DNA of 13,317 nt from CAIOSQ01 sp044359885 (GTDB lineage: Bacteria > Pseudomonadota > Alphaproteobacteria > CACIAM-22H2). The stretch spans positions 1 to 13,317 of the forward strand of contig JBIKLI010000090.1 in the NCBI GenBank assembly GCA_044359885.1, given 5' to 3'. A program made the position numbers and the translations under genes. Below, piece by piece: positions 1-7,791 of the stretch (position 1 is the first letter of the stretch; the number at the start of each line of letters is the position of its first letter). The notes under the pieces are model-generated. The model made no database searches and had not been told where the DNA came from. It saw nothing but the letters and a program-made list of their open reading frames with translations.

Positions 1-47
1 ACGAGAAGGCGCCGCCGCCGCCGGCCGCGGCAACAGCGAAGGGCTGA
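1..47 (+). CDS. nuoC: NADH-quinone oxidoreductase subunit C, C-terminal tail only (partial)
   Basis: An open frame enters from the left edge (codons beginning at base 3) and stops at TGA 45-47, nine bases before nuoD. The 14 visible residues read EKAPPPPAAATAKG, a Pro/Ala-rich low-complexity tail. Nothing in these residues identifies the protein. The nuoC call is inferred from position: complex I operons with unfused subunits run nuoA-B-C-D, and alphaproteobacterial NuoC proteins often end in a variable Ala/Pro/Lys-rich tail after the conserved 30-kDa-subunit domain. If correct, this is the peripheral-arm subunit that packs against NuoD near the quinone site. Confidence 0.6.
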   Translation, partial: EKAPPPPAAATAKG

Positions 48-56
48 AACGCCGCC

Positions 57-1244
57 ATGACCGCCGAAGTCGCGCTCAAGAACCTGACCATGAATTTCGG
101 GCCGCAGCATCCGGCGGCCCACGGCGTGCTGCGCCTCGTCCTGGAGATGGACGGCGAGGTGGTGGAACGCGCCGATCCGCATATCGGGCTGCTGCATCGC
201 GGGACCGAGAAACTGATCGAGTACAAGACCTATCTTCAGGCGTTGCCCTATTTCGACCGGCTGGACTACGTCTCGCCGATGAACCAGGAGCATGCCTTCG
301 CGCTGGCGGTGGAGAAGCTTCTGGGCATCGCGCCGCCGCCGCGCGCGCAGGCCATCCGCGTGCTCTACGCGGAGATCGGCCGGATCCTCAACCATCTGCT
401 GAACGTCACCACCTTCGCGCTCGACGTGGGCGCGATGACGCCGCTGCTCTGGGCCTTCGAAGAGCGCGAGAAATTGATGGAGTTCTACGAGCGTGCCTGC
501 GGCGCGCGGCTGCACGCCAATTATTTCCGGCCCGGCGGCGTCGCCGTCGACGTGCCGCCGCCTCTGCTCGACGACATCCGCGCCTGGACCGTCCGGTTCC
601 CGAAGATCGTCGACGACATCGAGTCGCTGCTGACCGACAACCGCATCTTCAAGCAGCGCACGGTCGACATCGGGCGTGCGAGCGTCGAGGAGGCGCTGGC
701 CTGGGGCTTCTCGGGGCCGATGCTGCGCGGTTCGGGGCTGCCCTGGGACCTTCGCAAGTCGCAGCCCTACGACGGCTACGACGCCTACGATTTCGACGTC
801 CCTGTCGGCCGCAACGGCGATTGCTACGACCGGTATCTCTGCCGCATGGAGGAGATGCGCCAGTCGCTGCGGATCATGATCCAGGCGCTCGACGTGGTCG
901 CTCGGACCCCCGGTCCGGTGAAGGTCGACGACCGCAAGATCACGCCGCCGACCAGGGGCGAGATGAAGCGCTCGATGGAAGCGCTGATCCATCACTTCAA
1001 GCTCTACACCGAGGGCTATCACGTCCCCGCCGGCGAGACCTACACCGCGGTCGAGGCGCCAAAGGGCGAATTCGGCGTCTATCTCGTCTCCGACGGCACC
1101 AACAAGCCGTATCGCTGCAAGATCCGCGCTCCGGGTTTCGCCTTCCTCCAGGCGATGGACTTCCTCGGCAAGGGGCACATGCTCGCGGACGTCGTGGCGA
1201 TCATCGGCTCCATGGACATCGTGTTCGGGGAGATCGATCGATGA
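57..1244 (+). CDS. nuoD: NADH-quinone oxidoreductase subunit D (49-kDa subunit, quinone-site)
   Basis: 395 aa, normal for an unfused NuoD. This peripheral-arm subunit forms the quinone-reduction pocket together with NuoB and NuoH. The family signature GPQHPAAHG is at residues 15-23; His22 and Tyr71 (in RLDYVSP) match the quinone-headgroup ligands (bovine His59 and Tyr108), and Asp123 matches bovine Asp160. Arg48 in LHRGTEK matches the arginine that is dimethylated in the mitochondrial protein. The central LTDNRIFKQRTVDIG segment and the conserved C-terminal end FGEIDR are intact. Two PPP runs (residues 93-95 and 167-169) are somewhat unusual. The ATG start gives the expected N-terminus; the upstream purine run GAAGGG (38-43) is a weak, distant ribosome site, so translation may be coupled to the preceding gene. 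The TGA stop overlaps the nuoE start as ATGA (1241-1244). Identification is secure. Confidence 0.98.
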   Translation: MTAEVALKNLTMNFGPQHPAAHGVLRLVLEMDGEVVERADPHIGLLHRGTEKLIEYKTYLQALPYFDRLDYVSPMNQEHAFALAVEKLLGIAPPPRAQAIRVLYAEIGRILNHLLNVTTFALDVGAMTPLLWAFEEREKLMEFYERACGARLHANYFRPGGVAVDVPPPLLDDIRAWTVRFPKIVDDIESLLTDNRIFKQRTVDIGRASVEEALAWGFSGPMLRGSGLPWDLRKSQPYDGYDAYDFDVPVGRNGDCYDRYLCRMEEMRQSLRIMIQALDVVARTPGPVKVDDRKITPPTRGEMKRSMEALIHHFKLYTEGYHVPAGETYTAVEAPKGEFGVYLVSDGTNKPYRCKIRAPGFAFLQAMDFLGKGHMLADVVAIIGSMDIVFGEIDR

Positions 1245-1906
1245 GCGCGCCGCAAGCCGCCGCCGCCGTGCCGCAGCCTGCGGTCTTCGCCTTCGACGGC
1301 CCGAACCTGGCGCGTGCCCGCGCGATCATCGCCAAGTATCCTGCCGGCCGTCAGGCGAGCGCGGTGCTGCCGCTGCTGGATCTGGCGCAGCGGCAGAGCG
1401 GCAACTGGCTGCCGCGCGCGGCGATGGACTATGTCGCGGGGCTGCTCGACATGGCGCCGATCCGGGTCTACGAGGTCGCGACGTTCTATTCGATGTTCAA
1501 TCTGGAGCCGGTCGGCATCTGGTTCTTCCAGATCTGCACCACGACGCCGTGCTGGCTGCGCGGTTCCGACCAGGTCGTCGAGGCCTGCGAGCGCAAGCTC
1601 GGAATCCGGGTCGGAGAGACCTCGGCGGACGGCAAGTTCACGCTCAAGGAAGTCGAATGTCTCGGCGCCTGCGTGAACGCGCCGATCATCCAGGTGAACG
1701 ACGATTTCTACGAGGATCTCGACGGGCCTTCGACCGAGCGTCTGATCGACGAACTGGCGGCCGGACGCGTGCCGCCGAAGGGTTCGGTGAAGGGTCGCCA
1801 GAAATCAGCGCCTGAAGGCGGGCCGCGCGTGCTCGCGGCCGTGCCGCCGCGCTACGAGTGGACGCTCGAGTCCCCGCCGGCGCCGCCGGCGGGAAGCGAC
1901 GACTGA
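1241..1906 (+). CDS. nuoE: NADH-quinone oxidoreductase subunit E (24-kDa subunit, [2Fe-2S] N1a)
   Basis: 221 aa from ATG 1241; an in-frame open stretch extends further upstream but lies inside nuoD. The thioredoxin-like [2Fe-2S] domain carries the four N1a ligands Cys99, Cys104, Cys140 and Cys144 (CTTTPC and ECLGAC). The helical N-terminal part has the family's VYEVATFYSMF at residues 76-86. The protein sits beside NuoF in the NADH-input module, where N1a accepts an electron from FMN. After the domain (about residue 170) comes a tail of about 50 residues rich in Pro, Gly and charged residues, ending PPAPPAGSDD. E. coli NuoE (about 166 aa) lacks it, while alphaproteobacterial and mitochondrial-type proteins are commonly longer. 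GGGGAG at 1227-1232, inside nuoD, is a good ribosome site with 8-base spacing, so the ATGA overlap is likely translationally coupled. A GC stem-loop lies in the last codons. Confidence 0.97.
   Translation: MSAPQAAAAVPQPAVFAFDGPNLARARAIIAKYPAGRQASAVLPLLDLAQRQSGNWLPRAAMDYVAGLLDMAPIRVYEVATFYSMFNLEPVGIWFFQICTTTPCWLRGSDQVVEACERKLGIRVGETSADGKFTLKEVECLGACVNAPIIQVNDDFYEDLDGPSTERLIDELAAGRVPPKGSVKGRQKSAPEGGPRVLAAVPPRYEWTLESPPAPPAGSDD
1873..1893 (+). other. Perfect 9-bp GC stem-loop at the 3' end of nuoE
   Basis: CCCGCCGGC (1873-1881) and GCCGGCGGG (1885-1893) are exact reverse complements separated by a 3-base loop GCC. The element lies in the codons for the Pro/Ala/Gly tail of NuoE, ten bases before its stop codon and 22 bases before the nuoF start. 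It has no following T-run, so it is not a classical intrinsic terminator. It might slow ribosomes, protect an mRNA end or tune the nuoE/nuoF ratio. It might equally be a by-product of CCG/GCG codons in a proline-rich tail. Confidence 0.5.
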
Positions 1907-1915
1907 GGCATCGAC

Positions 1916-3217
<1,302 letters not shown>

Positions 3218-3230
3218 GGCGGGGCGGACC

Positions 3231-5297
3231 ATGCCGAAGCTGACCGTCAACGGCGTCCAGGTCGAGGTCCCGGCGGGCGCGACCGTCCTTCAGGCCTGCG
3301 AGGCCGCAGGGTTCGAGATCCCGCGTTTCTGCTACCACGAGCGCCTGTCGATCGCCGGCAATTGCCGCATGTGCCTGGTCGAGCAGGAGAAGGCGCCCAA
3401 GCCGATCGCGTCCTGTGCGATGCCGGCCGGCGACAACATGGTCATCCGGACGGACACGCCACTGGTGCGCAAGGCGCGCAAGGGGGTGATGGAGTTCCTC
3501 CTGATCAACCATCCGCTCGACTGCCCGATCTGCGACCAGGGCGGCGAATGCGACCTCCAGGACCAGGCCATGGCCTATGGCTTCGACCGGTCGCGCTACC
3601 ACGAGAACAAGCGCGCCGTCCCGGACAAGGATCTGGGGCCGCTGGTCAAGACATCGATGAATCGCTGCATCCACTGCACGCGATGCGTGCGCTTCGCGAG
3701 CGAGGTCGCGGGCGTCGAGGAACTGGGGGCGGTGTTCCGCGGCGAGCACATGGAGATCTCGACCTATGTCGAGAAGACCCTGTCGTCCGAACTCTCCGCC
3801 AACATCGTCGATCTCTGCCCGGTCGGCGCGCTGACCTCGAAGCCCTATGCCTTCGTCGCCCGGCCATGGGAACTGCGCAAGACCGAATCGGTCGACGTGA
3901 TGGACGCCGTCGGTTCGAACATCCGCGTCGACAGCCGCGGCGGCGAGGCGCTGCGCGTGCTGCCCCGGGTCAACGAGGCTGTCAACGAGGAGTGGATCTC
4001 GGACAAGACCCGCTTCGCCGTCGACGGACTGAAGCGCCAGCGTCTGGACCGTCCCTATCTTCGCGGTGCCGACGGCAAGCTGGCGCCCGCGACCTGGGAT
4101 CAGGCGCTGGCGGCGGTGGCGGCACGGCTCGGCGCCGTGCCCGGACAGAGGATCGCCGCCATCGCCGGCGACCAGGTCGATTGCGAGGCGCTGACGGCGC
4201 TCAAGGACCTGATGACGGCGCTGGGAAGCCCGCATCTCGATTGCCGCCAGGACGGCGCCAAGCTCGACCCGGCGGCACCGGTCTCCTGGCGCTTCAATTC
4301 CACCATCGCAGGGATCGATTTCTGCGACGCGCTGCTGCTGGTCGGCACCAATCCGCGCTGGGAGGCGCCGATCGTCAATGCGCGCATCCGCAAGCGCTGG
4401 CTTGCGAACCGCCTGCCGGTCGGCGTGATCGGACCGCAGCACGATCTGACCTACCGCTCGGACTATCTCGGCGCGGGCCCCCAGACGCTCGCGGATCTGG
4501 TCGAGGGACGAATCGCCTTCGCCGAGACGCTGCGTGCCGCGAAGGCGCCGATGATCGTGCTCGGGCAGGGGGCGCTGGCTCGCGACGACGGCGCGCAGGT
4601 CCTGGCGCTCGCTCGCCGCGCCGCCGAGGTTCTGGGCGTCGTGAAGGATGGGTGGAACGGCTTCAACGTGCTGCATGTCGCGGCCGGCCGGGTCGGGGGG
4701 CTGGAACTGGGCTTCGTTCCGGGGCCGGGCGGGCGCGACGTCGCAGGGATCCTCGACGGCTGCGGCCGGGGCGAGATCGATGTGGTCTGGCTGCAGGCGG
4801 CGGACGAAATCGACACCACGCGGCTGGGCAAGGCCTTCGTCGTCTACCAGGGCCATCACGGCGATCGTGGCGCCCATCGCGCCGACGCGATCCTGCCCGG
4901 CGCCGCCTATACCGAGAAGAACGCGACCTATGTCAACACCGAGGGGCGCGCGCAGCAGGCCCGCCTCGCGGTCTTCCCCCCCGGCGAGGCGAGGGAGGAC
5001 TGGAAGATCCTGCGCGCGCTCTCCGAACGGCTGGGCCGTCGGCTGCCCTACGACCGGCTCGCCCAGCTGCGCGCCAGGATGGCCGGGCTGTCCCCGGTCT
5101 TCGCGAATGTCGACGCGATCGTGCCCGCCGCCTGGGCCGGCTTCGGGACCGACGGGCCCTGCGGCACCGCCGGCTTCCGTTCGCCGGTGACCGATTTCCA
5201 CATGACCTGCGCCGTCAGCCGCGCCTCGGAGACGATGGCCGCCTGCGCGGCCGCGCGCCGCGCCGCGCTCGCGGCGAGGACGGGCACGCATGGCTGA
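3231..5297 (+). CDS. nuoG: NADH-quinone oxidoreductase subunit G (75-kDa subunit, N1b/N4/N5 clusters)
   Basis: 688 aa, the length of mitochondrial-type and alphaproteobacterial NuoG and much shorter than the roughly 900-aa E. coli protein. The subunit carries electrons from NuoF/NuoE towards NuoI. The N-terminal ferredoxin fold holds the [2Fe-2S] N1b ligands Cys34, Cys45, Cys48 and Cys62. The His/Cys-ligated N5 follows with His94, Cys98, Cys101 and Cys107 (HPLDCPIC, GGECDLQD). N4 uses Cys146, Cys149, Cys152 and Cys196 (CIHCTRC, CPVGAL). From about residue 215 a molybdopterin-oxidoreductase-like domain runs to the end. It has no Cys motif at its entrance, so the extra cluster N7 of some bacteria is absent, and no cofactor is expected there. 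GAGG (3216-3219) and GGGG (3221-3224) precede ATG 3231. The last 8 bases overlap nuoH. Confidence 0.97.
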   Translation: MPKLTVNGVQVEVPAGATVLQACEAAGFEIPRFCYHERLSIAGNCRMCLVEQEKAPKPIASCAMPAGDNMVIRTDTPLVRKARKGVMEFLLINHPLDCPICDQGGECDLQDQAMAYGFDRSRYHENKRAVPDKDLGPLVKTSMNRCIHCTRCVRFASEVAGVEELGAVFRGEHMEISTYVEKTLSSELSANIVDLCPVGALTSKPYAFVARPWELRKTESVDVMDAVGSNIRVDSRGGEALRVLPRVNEAVNEEWISDKTRFAVDGLKRQRLDRPYLRGADGKLAPATWDQALAAVAARLGAVPGQRIAAIAGDQVDCEALTALKDLMTALGSPHLDCRQDGAKLDPAAPVSWRFNSTIAGIDFCDALLLVGTNPRWEAPIVNARIRKRWLANRLPVGVIGPQHDLTYRSDYLGAGPQTLADLVEGRIAFAETLRAAKAPMIVLGQGALARDDGAQVLALARRAAEVLGVVKDGWNGFNVLHVAAGRVGGLELGFVPGPGGRDVAGILDGCGRGEIDVVWLQAADEIDTTRLGKAFVVYQGHHGDRGAHRADAILPGAAYTEKNATYVNTEGRAQQARLAVFPPGEAREDWKILRALSERLGRRLPYDRLAQLRARMAGLSPVFANVDAIVPAAWAGFGTDGPCGTAGFRSPVTDFHMTCAVSRASETMAACAAARRAALAARTGTHG
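5276..5280 (+). promoter_or_regulatory. nuoH ribosome binding site inside nuoG
   Basis: GAGGA lies 9 bases before the nuoH ATG at 5290 and within the final codons of nuoG. Its good match and spacing support the start that overlaps nuoG, so nuoH translation is probably coupled to, or re-initiated from, nuoG translation. Confidence 0.65.
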
Positions 5298-6318
5298 GTT
5301 CGTCTCCGACTACGCCATCCCCGGCGGAATCATCGTCGCCCAGATCCTGGCGCTGGTCGTGCCGCTGCTGATCTCGGTGGCGATGCTGACCTATTTCGAG
5401 CGCAAGGTGATCGCGGCGATGCAGCTGCGCAAGGGTCCGAACGTGGTCGGTCCCTTCGGCCTGCTGCAGCCCTTCGCGGATGCGCTCAAGCTGATCACCA
5501 AGGAGACGATCGTTCCCACCGGTGCCAACCGTGTGGTGTTCATTCTCGCCCCGATGGTCACCTTCCTGCTCAGCCTGGTCGCCTGGGCGGTGATCCCGTT
5601 CGCGCCGGGCTGGGTGATCTCCGACATCAATGTCGGCATCCTCTACCTGTTCGCGATCTCCTCGCTCGGCGTCTACGGCATCATCATGGCCGGCTGGGCG
5701 TCGAACTCGAAATACGCATTCCTCGGCGCGCTGCGTTCGGCGGCGCAGATGGTCAGCTACGAGGTCTCGATCGGCTTCGTGATCATCACCGTCCTGCTGT
5801 GCGTCGGCTCGCTCAACCTTCAGGTGATCGTCGAGGCGCAGACCGGGGGCTTCTGGAACTGGCACGCGTTCCAGCTGCTGCCGCCGCTGCTGCCGATGGC
5901 GGTGATCTTCTTCATCTCGGCGCTGGCGGAGACCAACCGCTCGCCCTTCGACCTGCCCGAAGGCGAGTCCGAACTGGTCGCCGGCTATTTCGTCGAGTAC
6001 TCGTCGATGACCTTCGCCCTGTTCTTCCTGGGCGAGTACGCGGCGATGATCCTGATGAGCGGCATGACCAGCGTCCTCTTCCTTGGCGGCTGGGACTCGC
6101 CGCTGCCCTTCGCACCCTTCACCTGGATCCCCGGACCGATCTGGTTCGCGCTCAAGATCAGCCTGTGCCTGTTCGTGTTCCTCTGGGTGCGTGCGACGCT
6201 GCCCCGCTACCGCTACGACCAGTTGATGCGGCTGGGCTGGAAGGTGTTCCTGCCCCTGTCGCTGGGCTGGGTCGTCCTGACCGCCGGCGTGCTCGTCGCC
6301 TTCGACATGCTGCCCTAG
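5290..6318 (+). CDS. nuoH: NADH-quinone oxidoreductase subunit H (ND1-like membrane subunit at the quinone site)
   Basis: 342 aa integral membrane protein with about eight predicted helices, the family's normal size. It anchors the peripheral arm and forms the quinone entry channel and the first part of the charged axis that links redox chemistry to proton pumping. Conserved features are TYFERKV (34-40, with Glu37), RKGPNVVGPFGLLQPFADA (47-65), YEVSIGF (157-163) and the cytoplasmic loop AETNRSPFDLPEGESELVAG (213-232), whose acidic residues (Glu214, Asp221, Glu225, Glu227) are typical of the ND1/NuoH quinone-coupling loop. The C-terminal RATLPRYRYDQLM is also conserved. The start overlaps the nuoG end by 8 bases. 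The stop is TAG, whereas every other complete gene here ends in TGA. Nothing is missing. Confidence 0.98.
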   Translation: MAEFVSDYAIPGGIIVAQILALVVPLLISVAMLTYFERKVIAAMQLRKGPNVVGPFGLLQPFADALKLITKETIVPTGANRVVFILAPMVTFLLSLVAWAVIPFAPGWVISDINVGILYLFAISSLGVYGIIMAGWASNSKYAFLGALRSAAQMVSYEVSIGFVIITVLLCVGSLNLQVIVEAQTGGFWNWHAFQLLPPLLPMAVIFFISALAETNRSPFDLPEGESELVAGYFVEYSSMTFALFFLGEYAAMILMSGMTSVLFLGGWDSPLPFAPFTWIPGPIWFALKISLCLFVFLWVRATLPRYRYDQLMRLGWKVFLPLSLGWVVLTAGVLVAFDMLP

Positions 6319-6342
6319 CCACGAGGCCGATCGGAACCCGCC

Positions 6343-6828
6343 ATGCTCGACAACCGCTCCGCCCGCAGCTGGCTCCTGACCGAGATCGTCTCGGGAATGG
6401 CGCTGACGCTGAAGTACTTCTTCAGGCCGAAGGTGACGGTCAACTATCCCTTCGAGAAGGGCCCGGTGAGCACGCGGTTCCGAGGCGAACATGCCTTGCG
6501 CCGCTATCCCAACGGCGAGGAGCGCTGCATCGCGTGCAAGCTGTGCGAGGCGGTCTGTCCGGCGCTGGCGATCACGATCGAGGCCGAACCGCGCGAGGAC
6601 GGCAGCCGCCGGACGACGCGCTACGACATCGACATGACGAAATGCATCTACTGCGGCCTCTGCCAGGAGGCCTGTCCGGTCGATGCGATCGTCGAGGGCC
6701 CGAATTTCGAGTTCGCAACCGAGACCCGGGAGGAACTCATGTACAACAAGGAAAGGCTGCTCGCGAACGGCGACCGTTGGGAAAGCGCGCTGCAGCGGAA
6801 CATCTCCGCCGAGTCGCCCTATCGCTGA
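6343..6828 (+). CDS. nuoI: NADH-quinone oxidoreductase subunit I (TYKY subunit, 2[4Fe-4S] N6a/N6b)
   Basis: 161 aa, typical for Alphaproteobacteria. This ferredoxin-like peripheral-arm subunit passes electrons from NuoG to N2 in NuoB. Two Cys motifs bind [4Fe-4S] clusters: Cys62, 65, 68 and 72 (CIACKLC then CP) and Cys101, 104, 107 and 111 (CIYCGLC then CP). In 8Fe ferredoxin folds the last Cys of each motif ligates the other cluster. The amphipathic N-terminal segment (residues 8-28) lies along the membrane in known structures. RFRGEHALRRYPNGEERC and the end region FATETREEL are family hallmarks. ATG 6343 gives the standard N-terminus; GGAA at 6333-6336 is a modest ribosome site 6 bases upstream. 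The nuoI gene follows nuoH after 24 bases. Confidence 0.98.
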   Translation: MLDNRSARSWLLTEIVSGMALTLKYFFRPKVTVNYPFEKGPVSTRFRGEHALRRYPNGEERCIACKLCEAVCPALAITIEAEPREDGSRRTTRYDIDMTKCIYCGLCQEACPVDAIVEGPNFEFATETREELMYNKERLLANGDRWESALQRNISAESPYR

Positions 6829-6849
6829 CGGCGGCCTTCGGGGGGGAGC

Positions 6850-6853
6850 GAGG
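6850..6853 (+). promoter_or_regulatory. nuoJ ribosome binding site in the longest gene-free gap
   Basis: The 32-base gap 6829-6860 between nuoI and nuoJ is the longest in the window. It contains a G-rich run (6841-6846) and GAGG at 6850-6853 with 7-base spacing to ATG 6861, which fixes the nuoJ start. I see no terminator or promoter in the gap. Confidence 0.6.
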
Positions 6854-6860
6854 TCCAAGA

Positions 6861-7466
6861 ATGATCCAGGCGATCGCCTTCTATCTCTTCGCGGCGGTTA
6901 TGATCGGCGCGGCCGCGATGGTCGTGTCGGCGCGCAACCCCGTCCATTCGGTCCTGTTCCTGATCCTCGCCTTCTTCAACGCCGCGGCGCTGTTCGTGCT
7001 GCTGGGCGCCGAGTTCCTGGCGATGATCCTGGTCGTCGTCTATGTCGGCGCCGTCGCCGTGCTGTTCCTGTTCGTGGTCATGATGCTCGACATCAACTTC
7101 GCGCGGCTTCGCGAAGGGTTTCTGCGCTACCTGCCGGTCGGCGGCGCGGTCGGGCTGGTCCTGCTCGCCGAACTGGTCCTGGTCGGCGTGGCCTGGACGG
7201 ATGCGGGCGGCGCGGCCCAGCTCCGGGCGGCGCCGCTGCCCGACGGGGTCGACAACACCCGCGCGCTCGGCCGTCTGATCTATACCCACTACGTGCTGGT
7301 GTTCCAGGCCGCCGGACTGGTGCTGCTGGTGGCGATGATCGGTGCGATCGTGCTGACGCTGCGCGAGCGGCCGGGCGTCCGGCGGCAGGACATCCCGCGG
7401 CAGCTGGCGCGGGACAAGGCTTCGGGCGTCGAGGTCGTCAAGATCAAGCCCCGGACCGGAGTGTGA
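6861..7466 (+). CDS. nuoJ: NADH-quinone oxidoreductase subunit J (ND6-like membrane subunit)
   Basis: 201 aa; ATG 6861 is the first start after nuoI with a good ribosome site, although the reading frame stays open far upstream inside nuoH and nuoI. Five hydrophobic helices are visible at about residues 3-22, 27-49, 51-76, 91-111 and 142-166. The third contains YVGAVAVLFLFVVMML (61-76), the ND6/NuoJ signature helix whose pi-bulge rearrangement is linked to coupling in structures. After the last helix comes a basic, hydrophilic tail of about 35 residues. The subunit lies between NuoH/NuoA and NuoK in the membrane arm. The gene is followed by nuoK after only 4 bases. The family call is clear, although this subunit is the most variable in the operon. 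Confidence 0.96.
   Translation: MIQAIAFYLFAAVMIGAAAMVVSARNPVHSVLFLILAFFNAAALFVLLGAEFLAMILVVVYVGAVAVLFLFVVMMLDINFARLREGFLRYLPVGGAVGLVLLAELVLVGVAWTDAGGAAQLRAAPLPDGVDNTRALGRLIYTHYVLVFQAAGLVLLVAMIGAIVLTLRERPGVRRQDIPRQLARDKASGVEVVKIKPRTGV
7458..7461 (+). promoter_or_regulatory. nuoK ribosome binding site inside the nuoJ end
   Basis: GGAG lies 9 bases before ATG 7471 and within the last codons of nuoJ. A second purine run, GAGG at 7465-7468, is only 2 bases from the start codon and probably too close to act. The overlap implies that nuoK initiation is tied to termination of nuoJ. Confidence 0.5.
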
Positions 7467-7470
7467 GGCG

Positions 7471-7779
7471 ATGACCATCGGGCTTGGCCACTACCTCACC
7501 GTCGCGGCGATCCTCTTCACCCTCGGGATCTTCGGCATCTTCCTCAACCGGAAGAACGTGATCGTCATCCTCATGTCGGTCGAACTGATCCTGCTGGCGG
7601 TCAACATCAACCTGGTGGCGTTCTCGGCCCATCATGGCGACCTCGTCGGGCAGGTCTTCGCGCTCATGGTCCTGACGGTCGCGGCGGCGGAGGCCGCGAT
7701 CGGCCTCGCCATCCTGGTCGTGTATTTCCGAAACCGCGGCTCCATCGCGGTCGAAGACATCAATCTCATGAAGGGCTGA
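7471..7779 (+). CDS. nuoK: NADH-quinone oxidoreductase subunit K (ND4L-like membrane subunit)
   Basis: 102 aa, the exact family size, with three transmembrane helices at about residues 6-25, 30-51 and 61-86. The two buried glutamates essential for proton translocation in E. coli (Glu36 and Glu72 there) are present as Glu38 (MSVEL) and Glu74 (AAAEAAIGLA). The loop FLNRKNVI (24-31) and the C-terminal VEDINLMKG are conserved. The subunit connects NuoJ to the antiporter-like NuoN in the charged axis of the membrane arm. The gene starts 4 bases after nuoJ and ends 12 bases before nuoL. Identification is secure. Confidence 0.98.
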   Translation: MTIGLGHYLTVAAILFTLGIFGIFLNRKNVIVILMSVELILLAVNINLVAFSAHHGDLVGQVFALMVLTVAAAEAAIGLAILVVYFRNRGSIAVEDINLMKG

Positions 7780-7791
7780 CGGGGCCGGGCG

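Noticed and set aside
8..31. GCC/CCG-rich repeat-like stretch at the left edge.
   Set aside because: It codes for the APPPPAAA tail and forms no single clean stem; simple codon-driven low complexity is enough to explain it.
6829..6860. Possible terminator or internal promoter in the largest gap (nuoI-nuoJ), with a small CC-TTCG-GG hairpin.
   Set aside because: The stem is only two base pairs, no T-run follows, and no clear -35/-10 pair is present in 32 bases. The G-rich stretch is better read as ribosome-site context.
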